From a virus: a stretch of DNA of 30,165 nucleotides. A program made the position numbers and the translations under genes. The notes below the pieces were generated by a model. It saw nothing but the letters and a program-made list of their open reading frames with translations. It was not told where the DNA came from and searched no databases. Within the stretch, counting starts at the first letter, position 1; the number at the start of each line of letters is the position of its first letter. The stretch is from the IMG/VR virus record IMGVR_UViG_3300045971_000382, positions 1 through 30,165 of that record, one strand, 5' to 3'. Below are positions 1 to 6,863 of this stretch, one piece after another.

Positions 1-871
1 GTTCCACCTTACCTTCGTCGTTGTAAACGAAGCCACTGGCCACTTGCCTGAGCTTCATCAAGGCAGCGACTGCATTGACGGCCGAGATGTTGGACTCGTC
101 GTTGATCTTGGAGAAGGCTTCACGCTTCATGCTCTCATAGACTTTCCGCACTGGCCCGGGCAGGTCTATGAGGATCTGATTCTGCAAGACTGTCCGCGGA
201 GGCAGGTGGTCCTTTGCATCTATCCGCATGACGAGATCACTGATCTTGTCTGTCACCGCCTCCATCGCACCAAGCCGAGGCTCGAAGACAAACCCCATGT
301 AATCCTTCTGCTCAAAGTACTTGGACTTGAACGCGAACTGATTCTTGCAGAGCCGCTCGCCTTGGTCAAGCAGGAATATCTGAGGCCAGATGTCCATCAG
401 GCTGTTGGGTGTCGGAGTGCCTGTCAAGATCACCACGCGCTCAAAGTCTTTGATGTACTTCTTCAATGTCTTGAACCGCTTGGTGGCCGCGTTCTTGTAC
501 ATCGAGGACTCATCGACAATCAAAGTCTTGAACTTGGGGGCCTTCGGATTGGTGAGCACTTCCTCCAGCAATTCTGGGTTGACCAGGTACACCTGAGAGG
601 GCCTGAGAAGGGCCTCGGATCGGGCCTTAGGCGCACCGCGGAGGAGATTGAAGGTTATCCCCTCGGTATCGGCCCAAACGCCCGCCTCGGCCTCCCATAC
701 GCCCTCAATAACTCGGATCGGTCCGACGAGCAGCACCGGGCCTGGCAGGTCCTTGATTGCGTGCAATGTGATAGCTGTCTTACCAAGCCCCATGTCGGCG
801 AAGACACCAGAGGACTTGCGGGACAGTATCCAATCAATCGCGGTCTTTTGATAGGCGTGAAGTGAGCGCAT
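1..871 (-). CDS. SNF2-type DEAD-like helicase (3' end outside window)
   Basis: N-terminal 290 residues of a superfamily 2 helicase of the SNF2 type, an ATP-driven DNA translocase likely to act in phage replication or recombination. In my translation a Q-motif-like start (LHAYQKTAIDWIL) is followed by Walker A MGLGKT at residues 27-32, the DESS form of the DExx box at 120-123, and motif III LTGTPTPNS at 149-157. The ATG at 869-871 is chosen because the conserved helicase fold begins only a few residues later. This start lies inside the end of the upstream thymidylate synthase-like gene (38-bp overlap), and I see no strong Shine-Dalgarno sequence, so translation may depend on coupling. The C-terminal RecA domain lies beyond the window edge. 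Phage SNF2-type helicases are often encoded next to VRR-NUC nucleases, as here. Confidence 0.9.
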   Translation of the reverse strand, partial: MRSLHAYQKTAIDWILSRKSSGVFADMGLGKTAITLHAIKDLPGPVLLVGPIRVIEGVWEAEAGVWADTEGITFNLLRGAPKARSEALLRPSQVYLVNPELLEEVLTNPKAPKFKTLIVDESSMYKNAATKRFKTLKKYIKDFERVVILTGTPTPNSLMDIWPQIFLLDQGERLCKNQFAFKSKYFEQKDYMGFVFEPRLGAMEAVTDKISDLVMRIDAKDHLPPRTVLQNQILIDLPGPVRKVYESMKREAFSKINDESNISAVNAVAALMKLRQVASGFVYNDEGKVE

Positions 872-1619
872 AGTAGTCGTTGATGAAGAGGTGGAGGGAG
901 GAGATAACCATGTAGAAGTTGCCCAGGCCGACGGAGACTTTGTGCTCGAGGAAGAGTGAGTCCTTGATCCACTGAGCCAGGCGAACTGTTAGGTAGATGT
1001 CATCACGGAAATGGCGAAACAGATCGCAAGAGCGGAGTTGGTAGACGACATTAAGCTTGTTGTCCCGAATCATGAAGTGATACCCTATGGAGCAAGGCAT
1101 CCGGCCGCCATGGACTCCGCCTGTGTCCTCAGGGAAGAAGACGGGAAGGTAGGCCTGGCGAGTCAGAGGATCGTTGGCGATGAGCTTCACGACGTCATTG
1201 AGGTCACCATAGTCATAGCGGATACCATGCAGCGGAGTGACTGAGTCGTTTGCATACTTGGGCCAGTACCGTTCCATGTAATTGTGGTTGAACTTGCCGT
1301 CAGTGCGGTGGGTGTCGGCCGAGTTAGACCAAGGCCAGGCAGTCCAGGTGGTTCCAGGATTGACCGGCTCGCCGCCTACGCGTTCCTCGAAGTGATCCTC
1401 AGCCCAAGGCATGTTCGGCTTCGTCTGTGTCTCAGCAGCGAACTGGTTGGGCGGGATAGGAGCAGAGAAGTCGTGGAATGTGATCTCACGCATCTGAGCC
1501 TCAGGACGGGCAGAGACATCCGTCGCCTGCCAGAAGCGTGGCTTGACTGAGGAGCCCTCGACAACCATCTTCCATTCGGTTGCCCGAATAGCATGGCTAA
1601 GGGATGGATAGTGTTTCAT
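834..1619 (-). CDS. Thymidylate synthase family enzyme, candidate dCMP (hydroxy)methylase
   Basis: A 261-residue member of the thymidylate synthase fold family, which transfers a one-carbon unit from a folate to C5 of a pyrimidine nucleotide. Visible landmarks are the catalytic cysteine in RMPCSIGYHF (Cys176) and the phosphate-binding RSCD at 196-199. Aligned without gaps from RSCD to E. coli ThyA, the position of Asn177, which selects dUMP, is Asp207 here. In this family Asp at that site is known to favour dCMP, as in T4 dCMP hydroxymethylase. The C-terminal nucleotide-contact segment (GDTHLYSNH in ThyA) is strongly diverged. The ATG is preceded by AGAAAGG at a good distance. The gene overlaps VRR-NUC by 23 bp and the helicase by 38 bp. 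Family membership is firm; dCMP specificity and methyl versus hydroxymethyl product are inference. Confidence 0.85.
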   Translation of the reverse strand: MKHYPSLSHAIRATEWKMVVEGSSVKPRFWQATDVSARPEAQMREITFHDFSAPIPPNQFAAETQTKPNMPWAEDHFEERVGGEPVNPGTTWTAWPWSNSADTHRTDGKFNHNYMERYWPKYANDSVTPLHGIRYDYGDLNDVVKLIANDPLTRQAYLPVFFPEDTGGVHGGRMPCSIGYHFMIRDNKLNVVYQLRSCDLFRHFRDDIYLTVRLAQWIKDSLFLEHKVSVGLGNFYMVISSLHLFINDYYALTSRLSKDRD

Positions 1620-1881
1620 TGATAAACCTTTCTAATTGATCTCGACCATGAATTATAAGATATGTGAGACCCAACTTGGTGAGCCGTGATCCCCAATTCT
1701 TTTGAGCAAGTGAAGCCCTGCCTTTGTCCGTCTTCAGCTCCACAAAGATCACGCGGCCTGGCAACAAGAGCATCCGGTCAGGGATGCCGATGTACCAGGC
1801 CGCAGGCAGCTTGATGCAGTAGCCTCCGGCCTTCTTGACGGCCCGGGATAGCTGCTGCTCAAGGAGTGCTTCGCGTGTCAC
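1597..1881 (-). CDS. VRR-NUC domain nuclease
   Basis: A 94-residue single-domain protein of the VRR-NUC family of PD-(D/E)XK endonucleases. These occur alone in many phages and in eukaryotic FAN1; the phage versions are thought to cut branched or junction DNA. Catalytic motifs are GIPDRM (Asp35), VELK (Glu48 and Lys50) and the downstream Gln60 in LAQKNW, preceded by an acidic residue near the N-terminus. The length matches stand-alone phage members. The start is GTG at 1879-1881, overlapping the stop of the DNA polymerase gene in a GTGA arrangement, with AGGAA just upstream; this indicates translational coupling to the polymerase. The product probably works with the polymerase and SNF2 helicase in processing replication or recombination intermediates. 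Confidence 0.9.
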   Translation of the reverse strand: MTREALLEQQLSRAVKKAGGYCIKLPAAWYIGIPDRMLLLPGRVIFVELKTDKGRASLAQKNWGSRLTKLGLTYLIIHGRDQLERFINETLSIP

Positions 1882-3803
1882 TTCCTGTACTGCTTAGAGA
1901 TATAGCCTTCAGTGGCTATGGGGAAGTTGTCGGCCCAAGGACTGGAGGTGCAGAGTAGGCGTTCGAACTCGGCCAAGTCGGACTTGCTATCAGCTCCTTC
2001 CGCGATAGCCTCATCGTGGCAATGGCCGACGACATAAAAGCCTGCGTCGTTCGCTGCCACCATGCCGTCCCGGAGGATGTCACGAGTCTGAGCCTGGATA
2101 ATGTTCTCAACAAGGCTTCCGCCGAAGGTGTCGGTCTTCACGAAGCTGGAGCCAAGCGGAGTCCAGAACTCGAATCGCTCTTTGATCTTGCCGTACCAGT
2201 CATACTCTCCGACTGTCGGGTTCGGGTAGGCTATGCTTCCGCTTGGCATGTCGATGAACAGGATCGGATAGCCGTTGGCAAGAGTCACTGGGCGATAGGT
2301 GAAGCGGCCAAGCTTCAAGGTCTTCCAGTACTTCGTCGCCTTGATCGCAGTCGCTTCCACATCAGCCCAGAACTGGATGATAGCAGGCACGCTTGCTCTG
2401 AAGCCTGAGACAGAAGTCTCAGAGAGCTCGTCGGAGATCCGCACTCCCCATTTGGCACAGGACTCAATGAACCTAGGTGGTCCCATCCCGTAGCCGCAGC
2501 CAAGGACTAACTGCTTGCCGATGAACCGCTTGTCCTTGTCGACTTGGTTGGCTGGGATGTTGAAGACCTTGCCAGCCATGATCTTGTAGGCATCCTCCTT
2601 GCGGTGGTAGGCCTGGAGCAGCCAATCCTCTTCCGCACTCCAGGCAAGACCACGAGGCTCGACTGAGGAGTAGTCGGCGACAAGGAAGTGCTGCTCAGAT
2701 TCAAAGAAGCCTCGGATGGACTGAGCGATCGCGGTCAGTGGACGTGGGAATATCAAAGATAAGTCTTCGATGTTATCAGAGGAGATGAGGGACATCACTG
2801 TCGGAGGGTCTACACCTTTCTCAGGCTTCTGAAGGTTGTGCATCTGAACACCGGTGCTGGACCAGCGTCGTGTGCTTGCCGCGGAGAAGAGGAAGCCGCC
2901 ACGGATGCGGCCATCCTCAGACACAGTGTTCTTGATAGCTGTGAGTTTCTTGGTGCCTGCCCGACTGAGTTCGATGCGGCTGTCTAACAACTCCTGAATG
3001 TCGTCAGGAATCCCAGGCTTCTTGATCAAGGCCTCGACTGTGCCTGCCTGAAGGTTGGGAACATCGAAGCCTCGGGACTTGAGGAACTCCATCGTCTTCG
3101 CTATCTGCGTCGGCTTGCATCCAGCGATCTCGACCGCACGCTTTAACACAGTCTTTGAGTACTCTTCCACATAGTCCATCGCCTTGGTGACGTTCGACAT
3201 GTTGACGGGCATACCACGCTCATTGATGTCGTAGTCCAGCATGACCGCACGCTTCTCAACTTCAGGCAGTTTAGGCAGGACGCGGTCAAGCTCAGTCTCG
3301 ACGATGACGTCCATCGCACAGTAGTTCATGAACTCCTGGAAGAGCTCCGGTTTGTCCTTCGGGAAGATTCGTCCAGCCTTTCCTGGCTTGGAGAATATGT
3401 TGATAAGTTCCAGTCCTTTCGGGTCCTTGTTAACAGAGAGTCCAAGCGCCGAAGCTGCTCCTGATAATGAGCCGGGTAGGGCAAGAAGTCTGGCTCTGAC
3501 TGCGGTGCAGTCCCATTGGCTGGGCTTGGGGGTAACGGGGAAGCGGCATCGCTTCGTCCAGATGTTTCGCTCAAAGGAGACATTGTGTGCACAGATGAGT
3601 TCACCGCGTTCGATTGCGTTGAAGAGCGGAGTGAGCTTGGCCAAGTGGCCAGGGAGAGTGAGGTCCACGACTATCGGAGGATGTGTCCCATCGGAGAAGG
3701 CGAGGATGAGTGCCTCGGTCGATGGGTCCTCGGCGTACCTGAAGCCGCCTACTACCTTGATGTCAAGGTCAGAGTATGTTTCAAAGTCGATGTGGTAGGT
3801 CAT
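1878..3803 (-). CDS. Family A DNA polymerase with 3'-5' exonuclease
   Basis: Phage replicative DNA polymerase of the Pol I type, 641 residues. The N-terminal proofreading exonuclease shows Exo I DFET (Asp6, Glu8), Exo II AHNVSFE at 72-78 and Exo III YCAMD (Tyr161, Asp165). The polymerase domain shows motif A DYSSVEPR (Asp377), motif B RFIGKQLVLGCGYG (Arg426, Lys430, Tyr438) and motif C HDE at 596-598. No 5'-3' exonuclease domain is present, as usual for phage enzymes. The start must be close to residue 1 because Exo I begins at residue 6, yet no Shine-Dalgarno is visible: a terminator-like hairpin (3812-3835) ends only 8 bases before the ATG. The gene is followed without a gap by VRR-NUC. Confidence 0.96.
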   Translation of the reverse strand: MTYHIDFETYSDLDIKVVGGFRYAEDPSTEALILAFSDGTHPPIVVDLTLPGHLAKLTPLFNAIERGELICAHNVSFERNIWTKRCRFPVTPKPSQWDCTAVRARLLALPGSLSGAASALGLSVNKDPKGLELINIFSKPGKAGRIFPKDKPELFQEFMNYCAMDVIVETELDRVLPKLPEVEKRAVMLDYDINERGMPVNMSNVTKAMDYVEEYSKTVLKRAVEIAGCKPTQIAKTMEFLKSRGFDVPNLQAGTVEALIKKPGIPDDIQELLDSRIELSRAGTKKLTAIKNTVSEDGRIRGGFLFSAASTRRWSSTGVQMHNLQKPEKGVDPPTVMSLISSDNIEDLSLIFPRPLTAIAQSIRGFFESEQHFLVADYSSVEPRGLAWSAEEDWLLQAYHRKEDAYKIMAGKVFNIPANQVDKDKRFIGKQLVLGCGYGMGPPRFIESCAKWGVRISDELSETSVSGFRASVPAIIQFWADVEATAIKATKYWKTLKLGRFTYRPVTLANGYPILFIDMPSGSIAYPNPTVGEYDWYGKIKERFEFWTPLGSSFVKTDTFGGSLVENIIQAQTRDILRDGMVAANDAGFYVVGHCHDEAIAEGADSKSDLAEFERLLCTSSPWADNFPIATEGYISKQYRK

Positions 3804-3808
3804 GACGT

Positions 3809-3835
3809 AAAAAGAGCAGGACTAAGCCTGCTCTT
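3809..3835 (-). terminator. Intrinsic terminator-like hairpin before the polymerase gene
   Basis: On the minus strand a 9-bp perfect stem AAGAGCAGG / CCTGCTCTT (3827-3835 and 3812-3820) with a 6-base loop runs into five consecutive T, the typical form of a Rho-independent terminator. It follows the stop of the 85-aa gene at 3853 and ends just before the ATG of the polymerase at 3803, so it could limit or gate polymerase expression. The reverse strand lacks a clear T tract. Confidence 0.75.
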
Positions 3836-3852
3836 CCTAAAGCGTTGATCGC

Positions 3853-4110
3853 TTATGCTGCCTCGAGGACCTTTGCGGCCTTTGTGTAGGTCACACGGCC
3901 ATTCTCGGCTTTGGTTGCTTTCAGTTCACCGGCATTGACCATGGCAGTTGCCAATGCCGAGGTGCGCAGAGTGGTCAGGCCCAGTTCAGCGGCCAACTCG
4001 ATGTTGGTGACGCCGTTCTTGCGAGCAGCCATTTTCTTGATCGTCTTGCGATACTCAATCGTTTCAGGAGAAGGAGCACGACCGACAGATTTAGTTTCAG
4101 CAGTAGCCAT
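3853..4110 (-). CDS. Small helix-turn-helix-like protein
   Basis: An 85-residue protein that I do not recognise by name. Residues 18-50 are basic, and residues 34-80 look like a winged-helix module: a helix pair (VTNIELAAELG, then LRTSALATAMVNAGELKA) followed by a strand-like YTKAA end. The same pattern occurs at the N-terminus of the 226-aa protein at 9913-10593, where LTIKEIASAI, FRTRELVKAAVADGSLEA and YYKTA fall in the same order. A DNA-binding role is inferred. GGAAAT precedes the ATG. It sits between the DUF2815 single-strand binding protein gene and the polymerase gene and is followed by a terminator-like hairpin. Confidence 0.72.
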   Translation of the reverse strand: MATAETKSVGRAPSPETIEYRKTIKKMAARKNGVTNIELAAELGLTTLRTSALATAMVNAGELKATKAENGRVTYTKAAKVLEAA

Positions 4111-4132
4111 TTTGATTTCCAGTTTAAGTTAA

Positions 4133-4181
4133 AGGAGAGATAGGAGAAATTCCTACCTCCATTATGTCCTCTGTTTAGAGG
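4133..4181 (-). other. Small hairpins between the SSB and HTH-like genes
   Basis: Two short inverted repeats lie in this gap: CCTCT/AGAGG (4168-4172 and 4177-4181), which overlaps the stop codon of the upstream gene, and TAGGA/TCCTA (4141-4145 and 4151-4155), extended imperfectly by GGAG/CTCC. They may be weak terminators or RNA-processing structures; no convincing T tract follows. Confidence 0.3.
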
Positions 4182-4699
4182 AGTTCGTCTTCCGCTTCCT
4201 TGAACGCTTCAGCAGCAGTGCGACGGCTTCCAGCAATACGCTCGCCATCACCCAGCTTCTGGGCATTGTTCAAAATCGCAGCCACACCCTTGTTGCCCGC
4301 TTTGTCGAAGGCATAGAGCCAGACGTCAGCACGAGCAATGCAGCCGGAGTAGAAGTCGTCCTGGTCCATCATGGGCTCAGCATCCGCATCCACTACGCCG
4401 GGCTTGGTGTTCGACCGAGCAGTCAGCCAGAGCTTGCCTGCATAAGTCTCGTTGCCTTCCGCATCGCCGTCCCGCAGAGGATTCTTCAGCTGGCCTTTAG
4501 CCAACATCTGAGCCGCCTTCGGGCCGAACTTTGCCTTGGCCACTTCTTCGATCGCGTCCTTCACCTTCTTCAGCTTGGGATCGGCCTTGTCGAAAGCCAG
4601 AGTCAAGCAGAATTGCGGTTCTTTCGAAGGGTCCATTGGAGGTTGGGCCCGGAATACGAAAGCGTAGTTGGCGATGCCTTTTGGTGTCAGTAATTGCAT
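4175..4699 (-). CDS. DUF2815 single-strand DNA-binding protein
   Basis: A 174-residue protein of the DUF2815 family, OB-fold phage proteins regarded as single-strand DNA-binding proteins analogous to T7 gp2.5. Characteristic features are the N-terminal strand region, the FGPKA and NPLRDGD segments, the ARSNTKPGVVD strand, FYSGCIARADVWLYAF and NKGVAAILNNAQKLGDGE. The C-terminus is acidic (KEAEDELL), as in proteins that use an acidic tail to contact the polymerase. An in-frame ATG exists 96 bp upstream, but the ATG at 4697-4699 is preferred: it starts at the conserved MQLLTPKG and lies 10 bp after the preceding gene's stop. Its place next to a Cas4-like DUF2800 nuclease is a familiar phage pairing. 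Confidence 0.88.
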   Translation of the reverse strand: MQLLTPKGIANYAFVFRAQPPMDPSKEPQFCLTLAFDKADPKLKKVKDAIEEVAKAKFGPKAAQMLAKGQLKNPLRDGDAEGNETYAGKLWLTARSNTKPGVVDADAEPMMDQDDFYSGCIARADVWLYAFDKAGNKGVAAILNNAQKLGDGERIAGSRRTAAEAFKEAEDELL

Positions 4700-4709
4700 G
4701 GTAATGTTC

Positions 4710-5117
4710 TCAGTTCTCAGTCTTAAAAATGGACTTGTCAGGATTAACGAAGCCCAGCACTTTGCCAGAAGAAACCTTCTGGACATATTCGGCAAGATCT
4801 TCCATCTTCTTGCCCAATATCTTTTCTACCTTGGACGGACTCAACGGCACACGAGGTGCAGCTACTTCCGGGTCCATGTATAGGGATAGTATGTCTTCAA
4901 TCACCACCCCGTCTATCCATTTTCTTGTCGCGAGCTTGTCCCGCATCTGTGCATAGCCGAAGGACTCACCGGCATTGATGCGTGCTTCGAGCTCAGCCTC
5001 GATTGCTGTGATCCAGGACTTGATCAAAGGGATCTCCTTGGCCAGGACATCGAGTTCGGCAGAGGAGAGTGCGGAGACGCGGACTTCCTCGGGGTTGGGA
5101 GCTATATTTTTGAGCAT
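4710..5117 (-). CDS. C-terminal part of split DUF2800 protein
   Basis: A 135-residue protein matching the C-terminal half of DUF2800 phage nucleases. It has a coiled helix region (LIKSWITAIEAELEARINAG), the signature MRDKLATRKWIDG and the ending SKVEKILGKKMEDLAEYVQK, which in intact homologues all follow the nuclease domain in one chain. Here the nuclease half is encoded separately at 5292-6005, in the same reading frame, with a small unrelated ORF between. The ATG at 5117 has a strong AAAGGAAAA upstream, so this half is translated on its own. It overlaps the small ORF by 16 bp. It most likely associates with the nuclease half, but that is inference. Together the halves total 372 residues, about the size of an intact DUF2800 protein. 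Confidence 0.8.
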   Translation of the reverse strand: MLKNIAPNPEEVRVSALSSAELDVLAKEIPLIKSWITAIEAELEARINAGESFGYAQMRDKLATRKWIDGVVIEDILSLYMDPEVAAPRVPLSPSKVEKILGKKMEDLAEYVQKVSSGKVLGFVNPDKSIFKTEN

Positions 5118-5299
5118 AGCGATTTTCCTTTCACTGCATCATGGAGCTCTGTGTAGTTCTTCATCACGAAGAGGTAGTCGGTCTTGTCCAGCTTAGCCGA
5201 GGCCATTGCTTTAGGATCGAACATGTTGTAGTGTCCACTTGCACGGACACGCTCAAAGGCTTTGAAGTCCTTGAGTTGTTGGTCAGGGAACTCAAGCAT
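5102..5299 (-). CDS. Small phage protein inserted between the DUF2800 halves
   Basis: A 65-residue protein whose core (FERVRASGHYNMFDPKA followed by DYLFVMKNYTELHDA) resembles small conserved hypothetical proteins I recognise from other phages; no function is known to me. A GTG at 5308 is possible, but ATG at 5297-5299 is preferred because AAAGG lies at the proper distance from it and would abut the GTG. The gene overlaps the end of the nuclease half by 8 bp and the start of the C-terminal half by 16 bp, so the three are probably translationally coupled. Its frame differs from that of the two flanking DUF2800 parts. Confidence 0.7.
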   Translation of the reverse strand: MLEFPDQQLKDFKAFERVRASGHYNMFDPKAMASAKLDKTDYLFVMKNYTELHDAVKGKSLCSKI

Positions 5300-6005
5300 C
5301 TGGATCACCTTTGAACAGCTTGATCACATGGGCCTTGACGCCCGGGCAGATAGTGAGAGCGGCACAGTACTTGCGACAATGAGCTCCAACGACTGGAGGC
5401 TTATTGGTGTAGCTGTCTGCGATCGCTGCCTGGAGTTTAGCCTTGAAAGCATCGAGTTCCTCGGGTGTCACGATCACTTCACGAATCGGGCCTTTGAAGT
5501 GGTTGGCACGAGGTTGGAGGATGACCAGGCGATAGCTTGAGCGAGGACCGAACTTAGCGACTGCACCAACGAGATAGATCATCATCTGGCTGTTGGCCTC
5601 CGCTTCGACGATGCCGAAGCCATACTTGAGGTCACCGACTGTGAGGCAGTCAGGATGGTCGACGATCAAGTCGGCGGTGCCGAAGAGATTGACATAGCCG
5701 AACTCCTCTCCGTAGTCCAGTTCCATCTCAGCATGGATGATGCCCGGCTGATCAGCAACCCAGTCAACGCATGAGCCGACATAGTCGAACATCTCCATGT
5801 TCTTGCAGTCTACACGTTTCATCAAGATCATGGACTCGAACAAGGCGTGAGCCTCAGTGCCTTCGTCGGCAGCGGCAGAGGATGTTTTAGGCAGCGGCAC
5901 TGTGAGCCGACGCCATGCTGGGCAGAGCATCCACTTGTCACTCGCCGATGGGCCGAGTTCCGAGTGGGCAGGCTTAACTGCGCTTGGAGATGCTTGTGAG
6001 TTCAT
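5292..6005 (-). CDS. DUF2800 Cas4/RecB-like nuclease domain (N-terminal part)
   Basis: A 237-residue PD-(D/E)XK nuclease of the DUF2800 type. Landmarks are SASDKWMLCPAW with Cys28, ADEGTEAH with His53, GTADLI with Asp112, the catalytic VGDLKYG (Asp125, Lys127), the NSQMMIY helix (Gln140, Tyr144), and a C-terminal cysteine cluster Cys210, Cys214, Cys220. One N-terminal plus three C-terminal cysteines is the layout of the iron-sulfur cluster in Cas4 and AddB nucleases. The likely role is exonuclease processing of DNA ends for recombination, with the neighbouring DUF2815 binding protein. The chain stops right after the cysteine cluster, where family members normally continue; the remainder is a separate gene at 4710-5117. 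The start overlaps the 105-aa gene by 32 bp. Confidence 0.87.
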   Translation of the reverse strand: MNSQASPSAVKPAHSELGPSASDKWMLCPAWRRLTVPLPKTSSAAADEGTEAHALFESMILMKRVDCKNMEMFDYVGSCVDWVADQPGIIHAEMELDYGEEFGYVNLFGTADLIVDHPDCLTVGDLKYGFGIVEAEANSQMMIYLVGAVAKFGPRSSYRLVILQPRANHFKGPIREVIVTPEELDAFKAKLQAAIADSYTNKPPVVGAHCRKYCAALTICPGVKAHVIKLFKGDPDA

Positions 6006-6291
6006 CGAAGAGCTCCGAGTAAAGTGAGGATGGGGCAGAGGAGAGGCTCTTCAAGCCGCGTGTGTTCAAGGACTCCTTGAGGTCGTCCTGGCGTCCAGCC
6101 TGGATGATCTTGCGGCCGAGTGCCTGCAGGTCGGAGAGTTCAATCTCTTTGGCCTTGACCGGTTCAGGTGCAGGCTTAGGAGCTTTAGGCGCGTTGAGAT
6201 CTTTGGGGATTTGGTAGTCAGGATCCAGCTTCCAGAACTCAAGAGCGAGTTGCTCAAGGAGGGAAGCGATCTTTGGATAGTCAGGTTTCAT
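5974..6291 (-). CDS. Small conserved phage protein of unknown function
   Basis: A 105-residue protein with a helical N-terminus (IASLLEQLALEFWKL), a Pro/Ala/Lys linker at about 30-46 and a C-terminal module ELSDLQALGRKIIQAGRQ followed by LKSLSSAPSSLYSELFDEL. That C-terminal pattern resembles the end of phage proteins often labelled rRNA biogenesis protein Rrp5, which occur beside recombination genes; I treat this as a loose resemblance. The ATG follows ACTGAGAGCAC, nearly the same initiation context as the 226-aa gene at 10593. It overlaps the DUF2800 nuclease half by 32 bp. Confidence 0.7.
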   Translation of the reverse strand: MKPDYPKIASLLEQLALEFWKLDPDYQIPKDLNAPKAPKPAPEPVKAKEIELSDLQALGRKIIQAGRQDDLKESLNTRGLKSLSSAPSSLYSELFDELTSISKRS

Positions 6292-6339
6292 AGTGTGCTC
6301 TCAGTTAGATGGAAAGGGTGCGAAGAGGATTCTAAGGGC

Positions 6340-6831
6340 TTAGATGAGGGTTGTGATCTCCTGTTCCGAATAATTTCTGAACTGTTCAGATGTCCAGACT
6401 AACTCTGTGCCATCTGCCTTTGTCACCAGCCAGCCTTTGTGGGCTCGGCTGTATGTTATGCTGCCACCTGAGGCCTTAGCAATAGCTGTCTTAGCATTGA
6501 TCACTTGCTGTGGACGAGTGTTCGGGTCTTTAGGAGCACGAGGAGCCTTCGGTGCACTAGCAATAGCCCTGTCTTCTGCCTGCTGTTGCAGAGTATAGAC
6601 TTTGCCATCTTCGTCCTTGTCCAAGTCGGCATGGAACTGTTGGATCGCCTTGGCGAGTGCAGCCTCGGTGTAGGCCTTCGAGATCTCCTGGATCAGCGTG
6701 TAGCTGTCAGAGGCAGCAACCACTTTGGACTTGAACTTCAAGATCTTCAACAGCGTGGACTGAGGAAAGCGGCAGAGAAAGCGTTCGCCTTCTTCGGGCA
6801 GCGATGTCATCCGCATGTATCTGGTTCCCAT
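6340..6831 (-). CDS. Hypothetical protein sharing a C-terminal module with the 226-aa protein
   Basis: A 163-residue protein of unknown function. Residues 98-162 (from APKDPNTRPQQ, through SGGSITYSRAHKGWLV, to EQFRNYSEQEI) align with residues 150-213 of the protein at 9913-10593, including an identical GGSITY, and form a small beta-rich module behind a proline-rich linker. The N-terminal half contains a hydrophobic helix (STLLKILKFKSKVVA) and a helical IQEISKAYTEAALAKAIQQF stretch. The ATG has AGGAG at ideal spacing. It lies directly after the primase-helicase. The shared module suggests a common ligand or partner of the two proteins, but no function can be assigned. Confidence 0.75.
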   Translation of the reverse strand: MGTRYMRMTSLPEEGERFLCRFPQSTLLKILKFKSKVVAASDSYTLIQEISKAYTEAALAKAIQQFHADLDKDEDGKVYTLQQQAEDRAIASAPKAPRAPKDPNTRPQQVINAKTAIAKASGGSITYSRAHKGWLVTKADGTELVWTSEQFRNYSEQEITTLI

Positions 6832-6863
6832 TTCGGTCTCCTAAAATTCTATTATAAGATATG

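Noticed and set aside
44-865. Open frame of 273 codons on the plus strand
   Set aside because: It is antisense to the SNF2 helicase, whose motifs are all intact on the minus strand; the plus-strand translation shows no domain pattern.
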